Assembly (NCBI RefSeq): GCF_019670105.1
Contig: NZ_AP023032.1
Coordinates: forward strand, 1,172,972-1,236,971
Reading direction: 5' to 3'
Length of the DNA stretch: 64,000 bases
Source: Agarivorans albus
Lineage (GTDB): Bacteria; Pseudomonadota; Gammaproteobacteria; Enterobacterales; Celerinatantimonadaceae
Positions 16,337 through 24,597 of the stretch are shown piece by piece (positions within the stretch are counted from its first letter, which is position 1; each line of letters starts with the position of its first letter). The notes beneath the pieces are model-generated. The model searched no databases and was not told the origin of the DNA. It saw only the letters and a program-made list of their open reading frames with translations. Both the position numbers and the translations under genes were made by a program.

Positions 16337-16597
16337 GGGGCTGTTGATCTTTGCTGATGGTTTTGCAGCAATTTATTAGCCATTTAGGCAAGGCAGTGAG
16401 TGTGCAGTTAAGTGGGCTTAATAATCACTCGCTAACGCTGAATAAATGGCTAATAAATGCTGCCCCAAGGGTTCGGATAAGCGAACTTTACTCTTTGTTA
16501 AGCACTTCTTGCTTAGCCCACTAGGCCTCTAAGTGCTCGCCGCGATTAAAGCCCGCTTATCTCGAACAAAATTTCCACACCAAAGATCAACAGACCC
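16337..16597. mobile_element. MITE-like inverted-repeat element with two internal stem arms
   Basis: The ends form an inverted repeat that, with the flanking TA on each side, covers 19 bp with one mismatch (16335-16353 against 16581-16599: TAGGGGCTGTTGATCTTTG and CAAAGATCAACAGACCCTA). TA on both sides could be a 2-bp target duplication. Inside are two nested arms: 16365-16386 pairs with 16443-16463 (GCAGCAATTTATTAGCCATT...), enclosing AGTGAGTG/CACTCGCT; and 16471-16483 pairs with 16554-16567, enclosing AGCACTT/AAGTGCT. There is no ORF. It lies 6 bp past the Kef antiporter stop codon. Confidence 0.75.
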
Positions 16598-16603
16598 TAA
16601 TGA

Positions 16604-18520
16604 CTATTGCTTAAAGTCGTCTTGATAGCTTTTAGGTGGCGGTGTCCAGCCACGTTCGGTAAGCGAGTGACCGTCGCTGCGATCTTTGCTCATGGCTTTG
16701 CCTAGTAACTCTTCTAACTGCAAAAACAGTTCGCGGTAGTCGTTGCTAAAGCGGTTGTCTTCGTTACCCGCTAACCAAGTTTGGTAGAGCTTTTCTTTAT
16801 TGTCTTTTTCTATTTGGTCAAACGCGGCTTTAAGCTGTTCAGACTTAAAGGGATGAAAGCCCAATTCGTTAAGTGCTCGGCCACCCATTTCTAGTGCAGA
16901 GTAGTAGGCCTCGGTAATTATGTGATCGGCACCTAAGCTGCGCAGTTCGTAAGCATGGCCGCGGTCAAACGCCCGCACCATTAAACGCACATGCGGGTGC
17001 GCGTGCTTTACGTATTTAACAATGTCGCGCACCTTCTCTTTATCATCGATGGTGACCACCATAAGCTTGGCTTCTTCTATGCCTGCTGTATGCAATAGGT
17101 CTGGTTGGGTGGCATCGCCAAAGTAGCTTTTAATGTTAATTTTACGCATTAATTCTACTTGGCCCGCTTGGTGATCGAGCACCACTGTTTTAATGCCGTT
17201 AGCCACTAAAAAGCGGTTGATGATTTGCCCAAAACGACCAATGCCCGCCACAATTACCGTGCCTTTTTCATCAATTTCATCGGGTTCTTGATGGTTTTCG
17301 GAGCGTTCGTAACGTGGCAAAATCACTTTGTCATAGAGTATGAACAGGCTCGGTGTTAAGAACATTGAGAAGGCCACAACTAACGACAGGATTTGTGATA
17401 AGTCATGTGGAATAACATGGTTTTGCACGGTGTAGTTAAGCAGTACAAAGCCAAACTCACCGGCTTGGGCCAAGCTAAGGGCAAACAGCCAACGGTCGCT
17501 GTTTTTAATCTTAAAGATAATCGCTAGAACAAATAAAATGGTGGCTTTGATTAGCATAATGGCTAAAGCCATGGCGATAACTTTACCCCAGTGCAATTGC
17601 AATACGCCAAAGTCGACACCCGCACCCACAGTGATAAAGAACAAGCCTAATAGCAGCCCTTTAAAAGGCTCGATGGTGGATTCTAATTCATGCCTAAACT
17701 CGCTGTTGGCGAGTACCACGCCAGCTAAGAATGCGCCTAAGGCAGGCGATAAACCTACCAAGCCCATTAGCGCGGCGATACCAATAACCAGCATTAAAGT
17801 GGCGGCGGTAAAAATTTCGCGAAGCCCAGAGCTAGCCACGTAACGGAACAGTGGGCGACTAAGGAAATGGCCACCAACCACTAACGCTACAATGGCCACA
17901 ACCACCACAATGGCGTAGGCCCAACCAGGCAGGTGCGCCACTAGGTTTAAGCTATCGCCGTGTTCTGCGGCTGCTTCACCCAGTTTTTCGGATAAGGCCA
18001 CTAGCTCTGGCAAAGCTAGCAAAGGGATAAGTGCCAACATGGGGATTACTGCAATATCTTGAAACAGCAATACCGAGAAGGAAGAGCGCCCTCCATCGGT
18101 TTTACCTAAACCTTTTTCGTTAAAGGTTTGCAGCACAATGGCGGTGGAGGAGAGCGAGAATATTAAACCAACCGCCAGCGCTATCGACCACTGCAGCCCA
18201 AAAGCTAAGCAGGCTAACATCACCACCAAGGTGGTGATGCCTACTTGCAAGCCGCCAAGGCCAATGAGTTTATGGCGCATGTTCCAGAGCATTCTAGGCT
18301 CTAGTTCTAGGCCTACCACAAATAACATCATCACTACGCCAAACTCGGCGAAGTGTTGAATAGTGGCGGTTTCAGCGCCTACCAAACCAATCACTGGGCC
18401 AATAATTACCCCTGCAATTAAGTAGCCTAATACCGAGCCTAAACCTAAACGCTTGGCCAGTGGCACGGCCAGCACGGCGGCAATTAAGTAAACAAAGGCT
18501 TGTAAGAAGTAACCGGTCAT
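16604..18520 (-). CDS. KefB/KefC-type glutathione-regulated K+/H+ antiporter
   Basis: A CPA2-family antiporter of 638 residues that in its E. coli counterparts is held closed by glutathione and opened by glutathione adducts of electrophiles, acidifying the cytoplasm. Residues 1-390 hold about 12 membrane helices with FGVVMMLFVVGLELEP, LSSTAIVLQTFNEKG and LAQAGEFGFVLL. Residues about 410-530 form a RCK/TrkA-N domain with GTVIVAGIGRFGQIINRFLVANGI. A roughly 90-residue tail follows. It overlaps the upstream flavoprotein gene by 4 bp (ATGA), like kefFC and kefGB. Sequence alone does not separate KefB from KefC. Confidence 0.92.
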   Translation of the reverse strand: MTGYFLQAFVYLIAAVLAVPLAKRLGLGSVLGYLIAGVIIGPVIGLVGAETATIQHFAEFGVVMMLFVVGLELEPRMLWNMRHKLIGLGGLQVGITTLVVMLACLAFGLQWSIALAVGLIFSLSSTAIVLQTFNEKGLGKTDGGRSSFSVLLFQDIAVIPMLALIPLLALPELVALSEKLGEAAAEHGDSLNLVAHLPGWAYAIVVVVAIVALVVGGHFLSRPLFRYVASSGLREIFTAATLMLVIGIAALMGLVGLSPALGAFLAGVVLANSEFRHELESTIEPFKGLLLGLFFITVGAGVDFGVLQLHWGKVIAMALAIMLIKATILFVLAIIFKIKNSDRWLFALSLAQAGEFGFVLLNYTVQNHVIPHDLSQILSLVVAFSMFLTPSLFILYDKVILPRYERSENHQEPDEIDEKGTVIVAGIGRFGQIINRFLVANGIKTVVLDHQAGQVELMRKINIKSYFGDATQPDLLHTAGIEEAKLMVVTIDDKEKVRDIVKYVKHAHPHVRLMVRAFDRGHAYELRSLGADHIITEAYYSALEMGGRALNELGFHPFKSEQLKAAFDQIEKDNKEKLYQTWLAGNEDNRFSNDYRELFLQLEELLGKAMSKDRSDGHSLTERGWTPPPKSYQDDFKQ

Positions 18521-19140
18521 AGCAACTCCTTAATAAGGTCAATATTTTGCACATCTAGCTTGGCTAAGCCTGCAGCAAGTTCAAAATCGAGTTGGTTGTT
18601 TACTAATGCGTTAAGTAGCTGAGTCCAATCTTCTAAATGCTTTTTGTCGCGACTTTCTTCGGCAGCAGTACGAGAGCTAAATAGGGTGAAAGGCGCTAGG
18701 TAGCGCATACCAATTAGCGAGGCTGTTTGCTCTAAGGGGTGCAGTAATTCACGAATAGTAAAGTGGTTATAACCCTCTTTTCTATAAGCCGCTTCTGCAC
18801 CGCCTGCGGTTATGGCGCAAAGCAAGGTTTTACCATGCAGCATGGTGCCGTCGTGCCCATAAGCAAAGCCATATTCCAGCACTAAGTCTTGCCACTCTTT
18901 TAAGATGGCTGGGGTGGAGTACCAATAAAGTGGAAACTGCATAATCACAATATCGTGCGCGAGCAAGCGTTGTTGTTCTTTGTCTACGTCGATTCGAAAA
19001 GTGGGATACTCGCGATATAAATCTATGGCGGTTACACCATCTATTTTACTGGCAAGCTTGAACATAGGCTTATTGATTTCGGAGCGATCTTGCGACGGGT
19101 GCGCAAATAGCAGTAATACTTTGTTTTTCTGCTTTGGCAT
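18517..19140 (-). CDS. KefF/KefG-type NAD(P)H oxidoreductase, ancillary subunit of the Kef antiporter
   Basis: A flavodoxin-fold quinone reductase of 207 residues that binds and activates the Kef channel. It shows the N-terminal FMN loop LLLFAHPSQDRSEINKPM (residues 9-26), DIVIMQFPLYWYSTPAILKEWQDLVL (about 64-89) and the second loop LLCAITAGGAEAAY. AGGA lies 7 bases before the ATG. It is translationally coupled to the downstream antiporter gene. The family and pairing are clear; whether it is KefF or KefG type is not. Confidence 0.9.
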   Translation of the reverse strand: MPKQKNKVLLLFAHPSQDRSEINKPMFKLASKIDGVTAIDLYREYPTFRIDVDKEQQRLLAHDIVIMQFPLYWYSTPAILKEWQDLVLEYGFAYGHDGTMLHGKTLLCAITAGGAEAAYRKEGYNHFTIRELLHPLEQTASLIGMRYLAPFTLFSSRTAAEESRDKKHLEDWTQLLNALVNNQLDFELAAGLAKLDVQNIDLIKELL

Positions 19141-19266
19141 TGGTAATTCCTTTTAGCCTTGCATGACAAGCGACAATAAAAACTAGTTCCAATATAGGTA
19201 GTTTTAGCAACAAGGTTCAAGTAAAAGCGAATAAAATTAACTTATTAGCTTTACTCTTTTTAGCCA

Positions 19267-19524
19267 TTATTCTGCAGTTGCTGTATTGGCTTGTGACAAA
19301 ATGCTAAAGATTTGCTGCTTGAGTTGAACGCGTTGTAGCTTCATTTGCATGAAGTATTGGTCTTCTGCGGGAACTTGCGTGGCTTCTAAGCCGCGTATTT
19401 TATGGTCGAGTTGATGGTAGCGCTTAGCCAGCGAATTAAAATCGCTGTCTGCTACTTTAAGTTGATGAATTCTCTCCCGATGTTCCGGAAACTCGAAAAT
19501 AAGCGCGTGGTTTTCACCTAACAT
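19267..19524 (-). CDS. YdcH-family (DUF465) small helical protein
   Basis: An 85-residue protein with the DUF465 pattern: FPEHRERIHQLKVADSDFNSLAKRYHQLDHKIRGLE near the start, then EDQYFMQMKLQRVQLKQQIFSIL. It is predicted to be two amphipathic helices forming a coiled coil. Its function is not known. GAGG sits 6 bases before the ATG. It is a single gene between the Kef operon and the lipid kinase, same strand as both. Confidence 0.88.
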   Translation of the reverse strand: MLGENHALIFEFPEHRERIHQLKVADSDFNSLAKRYHQLDHKIRGLEATQVPAEDQYFMQMKLQRVQLKQQIFSILSQANTATAE

Positions 19525-19632
19525 GTTTGCCTCGTTAGCTTGCTGGCCTACCTTTCAGCTTAGTCGAAACTCGTTAAGCTAGGGCAGTTAAGCAAGCCTT
19601 AGAGGCTAAAAATTTCGTTGTTGGTCTGCCCT

Positions 19633-20571
19633 TTAAGGCATTAAACAAGGACAAGAGTCGGCCACTATTAGCGGCAAAGCATTGGGAACAACGTCAAAGC
19701 GCGCGTGGCTAAATTTATGCGGTTCGCCGTCGAGGTTGGTGGGAATAAACTGTTCAGATTTTGTTTCTAACCAAGGCGTTTGCCAAGACACTACATAGTC
19801 GGCATTTATTTGTTCGTCATTACCAAAGGCTGATGCTTCTTGCAGCACTTGGCTTAGCGCGGTAGCGGGGAAATCGCGAACTAAACAAATGTCCATTAAA
19901 CCATCGTTTAGGTAGGCATTTGGCCCTAATACTTGGCCTCCGCCAGCCTGCTTACCATTACATAAGGCGCCAATGATGATACCGCCAGAAAACTGTTTGT
20001 CGGGGCTATTTATCTCGCCGATATAAGGTTTAAAGTTTAGCGCTTGCACAATGCCAGAGAGGGTATAAGCACCACCCCCTAAAAAGTTTTTAAGCTCAAC
20101 TGGGGTTTCTGCGGTGATTTGGGCACCAAAACCTGCGGTGAGCACGTTCATAAAATAGAACTTTTGCTGATTTTCTAAATCGGTCGCTTGGATTACATCA
20201 ACTGCTTTGGCGCTGTTTGATAAAGCAAACTCGAGCGCTGCTAAGGCGGTATCGGGGATTTGGCAGGCAGTGGCAAAGTCATTGGCTGTGCCAAGTGGCA
20301 ATACGCCAAAGCTTGGGCGTTGCTCTGCGGGGTATTGCATAAGTGCAGAAACTACCTCTTGCACCGAGCCGTCACCACCACCAATAACTAGTTTTTTGTC
20401 TGGTGAATTCCAACCTTGCTGGTGGGCCTCGGCGACTAAACGTTCAACGTCTCCACCTTCCCAGGTGACTCGTACCTGAATGTCGTGCCCTTGTTTGCGC
20501 AGTTGCTGCACGGCTTCGCGTATCTCGGGCAGGTGAGCTTTCTTTCCGTTGAGTATTAGTCGAAGTTCCAC
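19633..20571 (-). CDS. yegS: YegS-type lipid kinase
   Basis: A diacylglycerol-kinase-like protein of 312 residues. The nucleotide-binding motif GGGDGSVQEVVSAL (about 64-77) and PLGTANDFA (about 92-100) are both present. The C-terminal beta-sandwich contains GGGAYTLSGIVQAL, IIIGALCNGKQAGGGQVLGPNAYLNDGLMDICLV and FIPTNLDGEP. E. coli YegS phosphorylates phosphatidylglycerol in vitro; the natural substrate is uncertain. The start is a GTG at 20571 with GAGG 6 bases upstream, and homologues begin here too. Confidence 0.88.
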   Translation of the reverse strand: MELRLILNGKKAHLPEIREAVQQLRKQGHDIQVRVTWEGGDVERLVAEAHQQGWNSPDKKLVIGGGDGSVQEVVSALMQYPAEQRPSFGVLPLGTANDFATACQIPDTALAALEFALSNSAKAVDVIQATDLENQQKFYFMNVLTAGFGAQITAETPVELKNFLGGGAYTLSGIVQALNFKPYIGEINSPDKQFSGGIIIGALCNGKQAGGGQVLGPNAYLNDGLMDICLVRDFPATALSQVLQEASAFGNDEQINADYVVSWQTPWLETKSEQFIPTNLDGEPHKFSHARFDVVPNALPLIVADSCPCLMP

Positions 20572-20671
20572 AATTAGCCTCTATTTAGTAATCAGCAACT
20601 TAGCTGCTTTATTACTATATGCTCGTTTAGCTTTGCTCGCTAGCGACAAGGTGTTAAGCGGGGCTAAAAAC

Positions 20672-20890
20672 TTATGCTAAGCCTTTCATTCGTAGGTATA
20701 AACGTTCTACTTTGTCGCGTGCCCACTGCGTTTTACGCAAAAACTTAAGGCTAGATTTAATGCTTGGGTCGTGGGTGAAACAGCGAATGGTAATACGCGC
20801 GCCTAATTCTTCCCAACCATAAAATTCAACCAGTTCTTCGAGAATACTTTGGAGAGTTTTACCGTGCAGGGGATTGTTTACTTGAGTCAT
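20672..20890 (-). CDS. VF530-family (DUF2132) putative DNA-binding protein
   Basis: A 72-residue protein of the typical VF530 length: [62 protein letters not shown]. It is a clear paralogue of the extended protein at 661-1116, sharing NNPLHG, the YGWE motif and SxLKFLRKTxWAxxKVE. I start at the ATG at 20890, since the 15 residues available upstream are not part of the family. The promoter region directly abuts the inverted-repeat element at 20957-21120. Confidence 0.88.
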   Translation of the reverse strand: MTQVNNPLHGKTLQSILEELVEFYGWEELGARITIRCFTHDPSIKSSLKFLRKTQWARDKVERLYLRMKGLA

Positions 20891-20956
20891 GTTGAAGCCT
20901 ATTGTTTTCTTACCGAGTAATTGTATCAGCTTCAATTAGTCACAGCTAAAGCTATT

Positions 20957-21120
20957 ATACCAATCGTACTAAGTACCTGTTCATTCTATCTGGTTAAAAT
21001 ACTCGATAATTGCGATAGAGTTTTTGATTGTAGAATAACGACTTATCGAAAAAAATCCTGCCTTATTCTCGAGTATGTTTCTTGCGTTATTTCTGATTAC
21101 TTACTGAGTGTGATTGGTAT
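20957..21120. mobile_element. MITE-like element with ATACCAATC termini
   Basis: ATACCAATCGTACTAAGTA (20957-20975) and TACTGAGTGTGATTGGTAT (21102-21120) form an imperfect terminal inverted repeat (16 of 19 pairs), with TTA-like sequence duplicated at the junctions. The inside has no credible gene; the open frame across it is only a chance one. It lies between the VF530 gene and the membrane protein at 21206, and may supply or disrupt their promoters. Confidence 0.65.
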
Positions 21121-21205
21121 TAATGGTTTTGCCGCGGTTTACGCAGACTCGGCTCTAGAGATAGGTTATGGTTATGCGAGAAGAATCAACGGGAAAATGG
21201 CTTAA

Positions 21206-22111
21206 ATGGAAGGTCTTTTACGCTTTGTTCGAATACTCACTGCCTTGGGGTTGTTTGCACTAGCCGCAGCGATTGTTTTTTTTACCTTAGAACTTCGCCA
21301 AGTGCGGATCCAATTGCCGAGCATGTTAGAGCAGGTGGATAGTACTGCTCAGCGGGTTGACCCAATTGTGGCGCAAATCGCAGAGCTACAAACCTTTATT
21401 CCGCAAATTATTGAGCAGAGTGAAGGTTACCAAGAATTGATTCCCGAGGTATTAAGCCGAGTTGATGACATCAACGCTCAACTTCCTTTAATCATTGATG
21501 AAGTTGCCGCAATTAGCCAAGCCATTGAACCGGTATTAGAACAAACAGAAGCGTGGCGCGAAGAACTACCGGCGATCCTCAAGCGAGTGGATGAAACCAA
21601 CACCACCGTGCGAGGTACCAATAAAGAGATTGCTAAAGTGGTGCCACAAGTGCCGCTTATTTTGGCAGAGAGCGAGGCCTTAAGGATAGAAATCCCCGAG
21701 ATGATTGCCAGTGCCGATGACTTAGTGAGCAAAGCCGAAGATGCAGGTAAAGAAGCCAGCAAAGGGTTAGTGACAGGGTTTGTCGGTGGAATATTAACCT
21801 CGCCGTTTAATCTCATTGGTAGGATTGGCGACAGTACTACAGAGCGTTTAGGCCTTAAGAGCACCGACAGCATTACTGATGAAGATCGAGATGAATACGA
21901 ACAAGCCATGAAGAAGCTGATGAAGCAGCCAAAACAAGGTGCTAAGGAGCAATGGAGTAATCGCAAGTCTGGCAACAGTGGAGTGATTACCATTAAAGCT
22001 TTGGCGATGCAGGGTGGGGTGCAGTGCTATCAGTTTGTTAGCGATTTTGTCATTGCCGAAGGTGAAGATAAAGGCGAGCACCAACTCACAACAGAAGCTT
22101 GTGATAATTAA
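21206..22111 (+). CDS. Membrane-anchored periplasmic protein with helical repeats and a surface-antigen-like C-terminus
   Basis: I do not recognise a named function. The 301 residues begin with an uncleaved membrane anchor (FVRILTALGLFALAAAIVFFTL). About 150 residues of long helix follow in which short units recur with the pattern (I/L)P.(I/L)(I/L)..(V/S)(D/E) (for example LPSMLEQVD, IPQIIEQSE, IPEVLSRVD, LPLIIDEV, LPAILKRVD, IPEMIASAD). A glycine-rich hinge, GLVTGFVGGILTSPFNLIG, comes next. The last 60 residues (WSNRKSGNSGVITIKALAMQGGVQCYQFVSDF...TTEACDN) resemble the C-terminal domain of 17-kDa surface-antigen/glycine-zipper lipoproteins. The ATG follows directly after an in-frame stop. The small gene at 22182 lies downstream on the same strand. 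Confidence 0.7.
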   Translation: MEGLLRFVRILTALGLFALAAAIVFFTLELRQVRIQLPSMLEQVDSTAQRVDPIVAQIAELQTFIPQIIEQSEGYQELIPEVLSRVDDINAQLPLIIDEVAAISQAIEPVLEQTEAWREELPAILKRVDETNTTVRGTNKEIAKVVPQVPLILAESEALRIEIPEMIASADDLVSKAEDAGKEASKGLVTGFVGGILTSPFNLIGRIGDSTTERLGLKSTDSITDEDRDEYEQAMKKLMKQPKQGAKEQWSNRKSGNSGVITIKALAMQGGVQCYQFVSDFVIAEGEDKGEHQLTTEACDN

Positions 22112-22181
22112 ATAGCAAATTTTACTAAAGAAAAGCTCAGTATTGCCGCTATAGGCTTGATGTCCAGGAATAGGAGGTAGA

Positions 22182-22361
22182 ATGGAAATCAGTGGAGCAA
22201 GCACTTCGCAATCAATGGAAGTGATTTCAGCCAAGCTGGCGAAAAGTCAGCAAGAGCAAGACGGTAAAGCGGTGCAAGAATTAGTGGCCGCAGCTGACGT
22301 ACCAGAAGCCGCACCTGCGACTAGAGCTGGACTAGGCGAAAATATAAATATAAAAGTGTAA
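22182..22361 (+). CDS. Small protein (59 aa), possibly YjfB-like putative motility protein
   Basis: An intact 59-codon frame with a strong AGGAGGT Shine-Dalgarno at 22172-22178 and its own terminator right after the stop. The protein begins MEISGASTSQSMEVISAKLAKSQQEQDGKAVQELV and ends NINIKV. The Gln/Lys-rich helix after a short variable start recalls the YjfB family, whose members are often called putative motility proteins; the match is loose. Having both an RBS and a terminator makes it a real gene. No signal peptide is visible. Confidence 0.65.
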   Translation: MEISGASTSQSMEVISAKLAKSQQEQDGKAVQELVAAADVPEAAPATRAGLGENINIKV

Positions 22362-22368
22362 ATAGACT

Positions 22369-22393
22369 AAGCCGCATTTGCGGCTTATTTTTT
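22369..22393 (+). terminator. Rho-independent terminator
   Basis: AAGCCGC, loop ATTT, GCGGCTT, then ATTTTTT. It ends the transcript covering 21206-22361. Confidence 0.92.
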
Positions 22394-22947
22394 ATCTGCG
22401 TCTTCAACGCTTAAGTTGTCATACATAAAGCCTTATCTCCCTAGTAGACTACCCTGTAAATATCGAACTTCCAAAAATCGTAGACCTCCTCTTTGTTAGG
22501 TAGCGGGTAAATTGAAGTGCTGCCATCACTACTACAATCATCACGGTGCTTGACTCAAGTAAAATAGGGCGCATCATTTTTGGTGAAATCGCCGACTATA
22601 AAACGCTGAAGTAGAACATGCCCTTACTAGAGCTAAAGGCTGTGGCCTATCCAAAATGACAACTTGAATCGCCTAGGAAACGGATAAATATGTGCTATTT
22701 TTTTGAACATAGATCACTATTGCGGACTGCAGGATTAGATCTTAATCGCATTTATCAACATTCATATATATTTGTATTATTAAATTATATTATCTTTATG
22801 GTTCATTAGATTTGAAAACGCTCTCGTATAGGGTTTCAGATAATGTGGAAACGGAGATAGCTGTTATTTCCACGTCAACACACAGCACTGAGTCGATTAT
22901 ATAAAAAACTATATAGTTGATTTATACAACATTAGGTGAATGGATAC
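22394..22947 (+). promoter_or_regulatory. Long AT-rich leader of the alginate lyase gene with inverted repeats
   Basis: About 550 bp without a gene. The last 150 bp are very AT-rich and hold GTGGAAA-N15-TTTCCAC (22845-22873), the 12-bp palindrome AACTATATAGTT (22907-22918) and a GAAAACGCTCTCG stretch (22813-22825) like half of a LacI-type operator. These suggest substrate-controlled expression of the lyase, but no regulator gene is adjacent. Nothing recognisable lies in 22394-22680. Confidence 0.4.
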
Positions 22948-24522
22948 ATGAAACATATCTATCTTAAAAGCTTGTTAGCAACTTCTGTTTTTTTAGCCGT
23001 AGGCTGTACATCAACTTCTACTCCTGATTCTGTTGAAAAGTTTACGAATAACAAAGAAACAGGTGAAGCTCTATTAACGCCAGTAGCCATTACTGCAAGT
23101 AGCCATGATGGTAACGGCCCTGACCGTTTATTCGACCAAGATATTACAACGCGTTGGTCAGCCGCCGGTGATGGCGAATGGGCAATGCTAGACTACGGCT
23201 CAGTTCAAGAGTTTGATGCTGTTCAAGCTGCCTTTAGTAAAGGTAACGAGCGTCAGTCTAAATTTGATATCCAAATGAGTGTTGACGGTGAAAGCTGGAC
23301 CACTGTTTTAGAAGCTCAAGAGAGCTCTGGTAGAGCCCTTGGTTTAGAGCGTTTTCAGTTCGAGCCTGCAGTAAATGCCCGCTACGTACGATATGTAGGA
23401 CACGGCAACACCAAAAATGGTTGGAACAGTGTAACTGAACTCGCAGCCGTTAACTGTAGCATTAACGCTTGTCCATCAAGCCACATCATTACTAGTGCAG
23501 TAGTTGCCGCTGAAGCTTCAATGATTGCAGAAATGAAAGCGGCAGAAAAAGCACGTAAAGCAGCGCGTAAAGACCTTCGTTCAGGTGATTTTGGTGCGCC
23601 AGCCGTATACCCTTGTGAAACCACAGTAACATGTTTGCGTTCTGAGCTTCCTCCAACTCCGGCTTTACCAGAAACGCCGCTACCAGGTAACGCACCAAGC
23701 GAAAACTTTGACTTGTCTTACTGGTACTTATCGCAGCCTTTCGACCACGACAAAAATGAACGCCCAGATGACGTGTCTGAATGGAACCTGGCAAACGGTT
23801 ATCAGCACCCTGAGATCTTCTATACAGCAGACGATGGTGGTTTAGTATTCAAGTCATACGTGAAAGGGGTTCGTACCTCTAAAAACACTAAGTATGCGCG
23901 TACCGAGCTTCGTGAAATGCTACGTCGCGGTAACATGTCGCACAAAACTAAAGGTGTGAACAAAAACAACTGGGTATTCTCAAGCGCTCCAGAAGCAGAC
24001 TTAAAAGCTGCCGGCGGTATTGATGGCGTTCTAGAAGCTACCCTTAAAATTGACCACGCCACCACTACTGGTGCGGCTAACGAAGTAGGTCGCTTTATTA
24101 TTGGTCAAATCCACGACCAAAACGATGAGCCAATTCGTTTGTACTACCGTAAGCTGCCAAACCAAGCAACTGGTGCTGTTTACTTTGCTCACGAAAGCCA
24201 AGACGCTACCAAAGAGGATTTCTATCCGCTAGTGGGTGATTTAACGGCTGAGGTTGGTGAAGATGGTATCGCGCTAGGCGAAGTATTTAGCTACCGTATC
24301 GAAGTGGTTGGCAACACCATGACTGTTACCATTTCTCGAGAAGGCAAAGAAGACGCTGTTCAGGTAGTTGACATGAGCGACAGTGGTTACGATGTTGGTG
24401 GTAAGTACATGTACTTTAAAGCAGGTGTTTACAACCAAAACATCTCTGGCGATTTAGATGATTACTCTCAAGCTACCTTCTATAAGCTAAAAGCAACTCA
24501 CGATAGCTACACTGAGAAATAA
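22948..24522 (+). CDS. PL7 alginate lyase lipoprotein with N-terminal CBM32 (discoidin-like) domain
   Basis: Cleaves alginate by beta-elimination. The 524-residue protein has a lipoprotein signal ending FLAVGC (Cys near 21), then a CBM32/F5-F8 type C domain at about 35-170 (ITASSHDGNGPDRLFDQDITTRWSA). A charged Ala/Lys helix linker with Cys pairs comes next (about 190-235), and then the PL7 domain with all three hallmark motifs: RTELREM near 317, QIH near 386 and YFKAGVYNQ near 488. QIH-type enzymes usually act on guluronate-containing blocks (family knowledge). I chose the ATG at 22948, with AGGTGA 8 bases before it, over the GTG at 22936. It is monocistronic with a strong terminator. Confidence 0.93.
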   Translation: MKHIYLKSLLATSVFLAVGCTSTSTPDSVEKFTNNKETGEALLTPVAITASSHDGNGPDRLFDQDITTRWSAAGDGEWAMLDYGSVQEFDAVQAAFSKGNERQSKFDIQMSVDGESWTTVLEAQESSGRALGLERFQFEPAVNARYVRYVGHGNTKNGWNSVTELAAVNCSINACPSSHIITSAVVAAEASMIAEMKAAEKARKAARKDLRSGDFGAPAVYPCETTVTCLRSELPPTPALPETPLPGNAPSENFDLSYWYLSQPFDHDKNERPDDVSEWNLANGYQHPEIFYTADDGGLVFKSYVKGVRTSKNTKYARTELREMLRRGNMSHKTKGVNKNNWVFSSAPEADLKAAGGIDGVLEATLKIDHATTTGAANEVGRFIIGQIHDQNDEPIRLYYRKLPNQATGAVYFAHESQDATKEDFYPLVGDLTAEVGEDGIALGEVFSYRIEVVGNTMTVTISREGKEDAVQVVDMSDSGYDVGGKYMYFKAGVYNQNISGDLDDYSQATFYKLKATHDSYTEK

Positions 24523-24544
24523 GCTTTAGTTATCGCTTTGTTTA

Positions 24545-24578
24545 AAAATACCCCGCTCTAAAGCGGGGTATTTTTTTT
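24545..24578 (+). terminator. Rho-independent terminator of the alginate lyase gene
   Basis: AATACCCCGCT, loop CTAA, AGCGGGGTATT, followed by T-run. It may also serve the convergent minus-strand gene. Confidence 0.93.
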
Positions 24579-24597
24579 GCTTACTAAAGCTTACGGC

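Noticed and set aside
20921..21205. 94-codon open frame before the membrane protein at 21206
   Set aside because: It runs through the inverted-repeat element at 20957-21120, has no RBS or family similarity, and its composition is non-coding-like.
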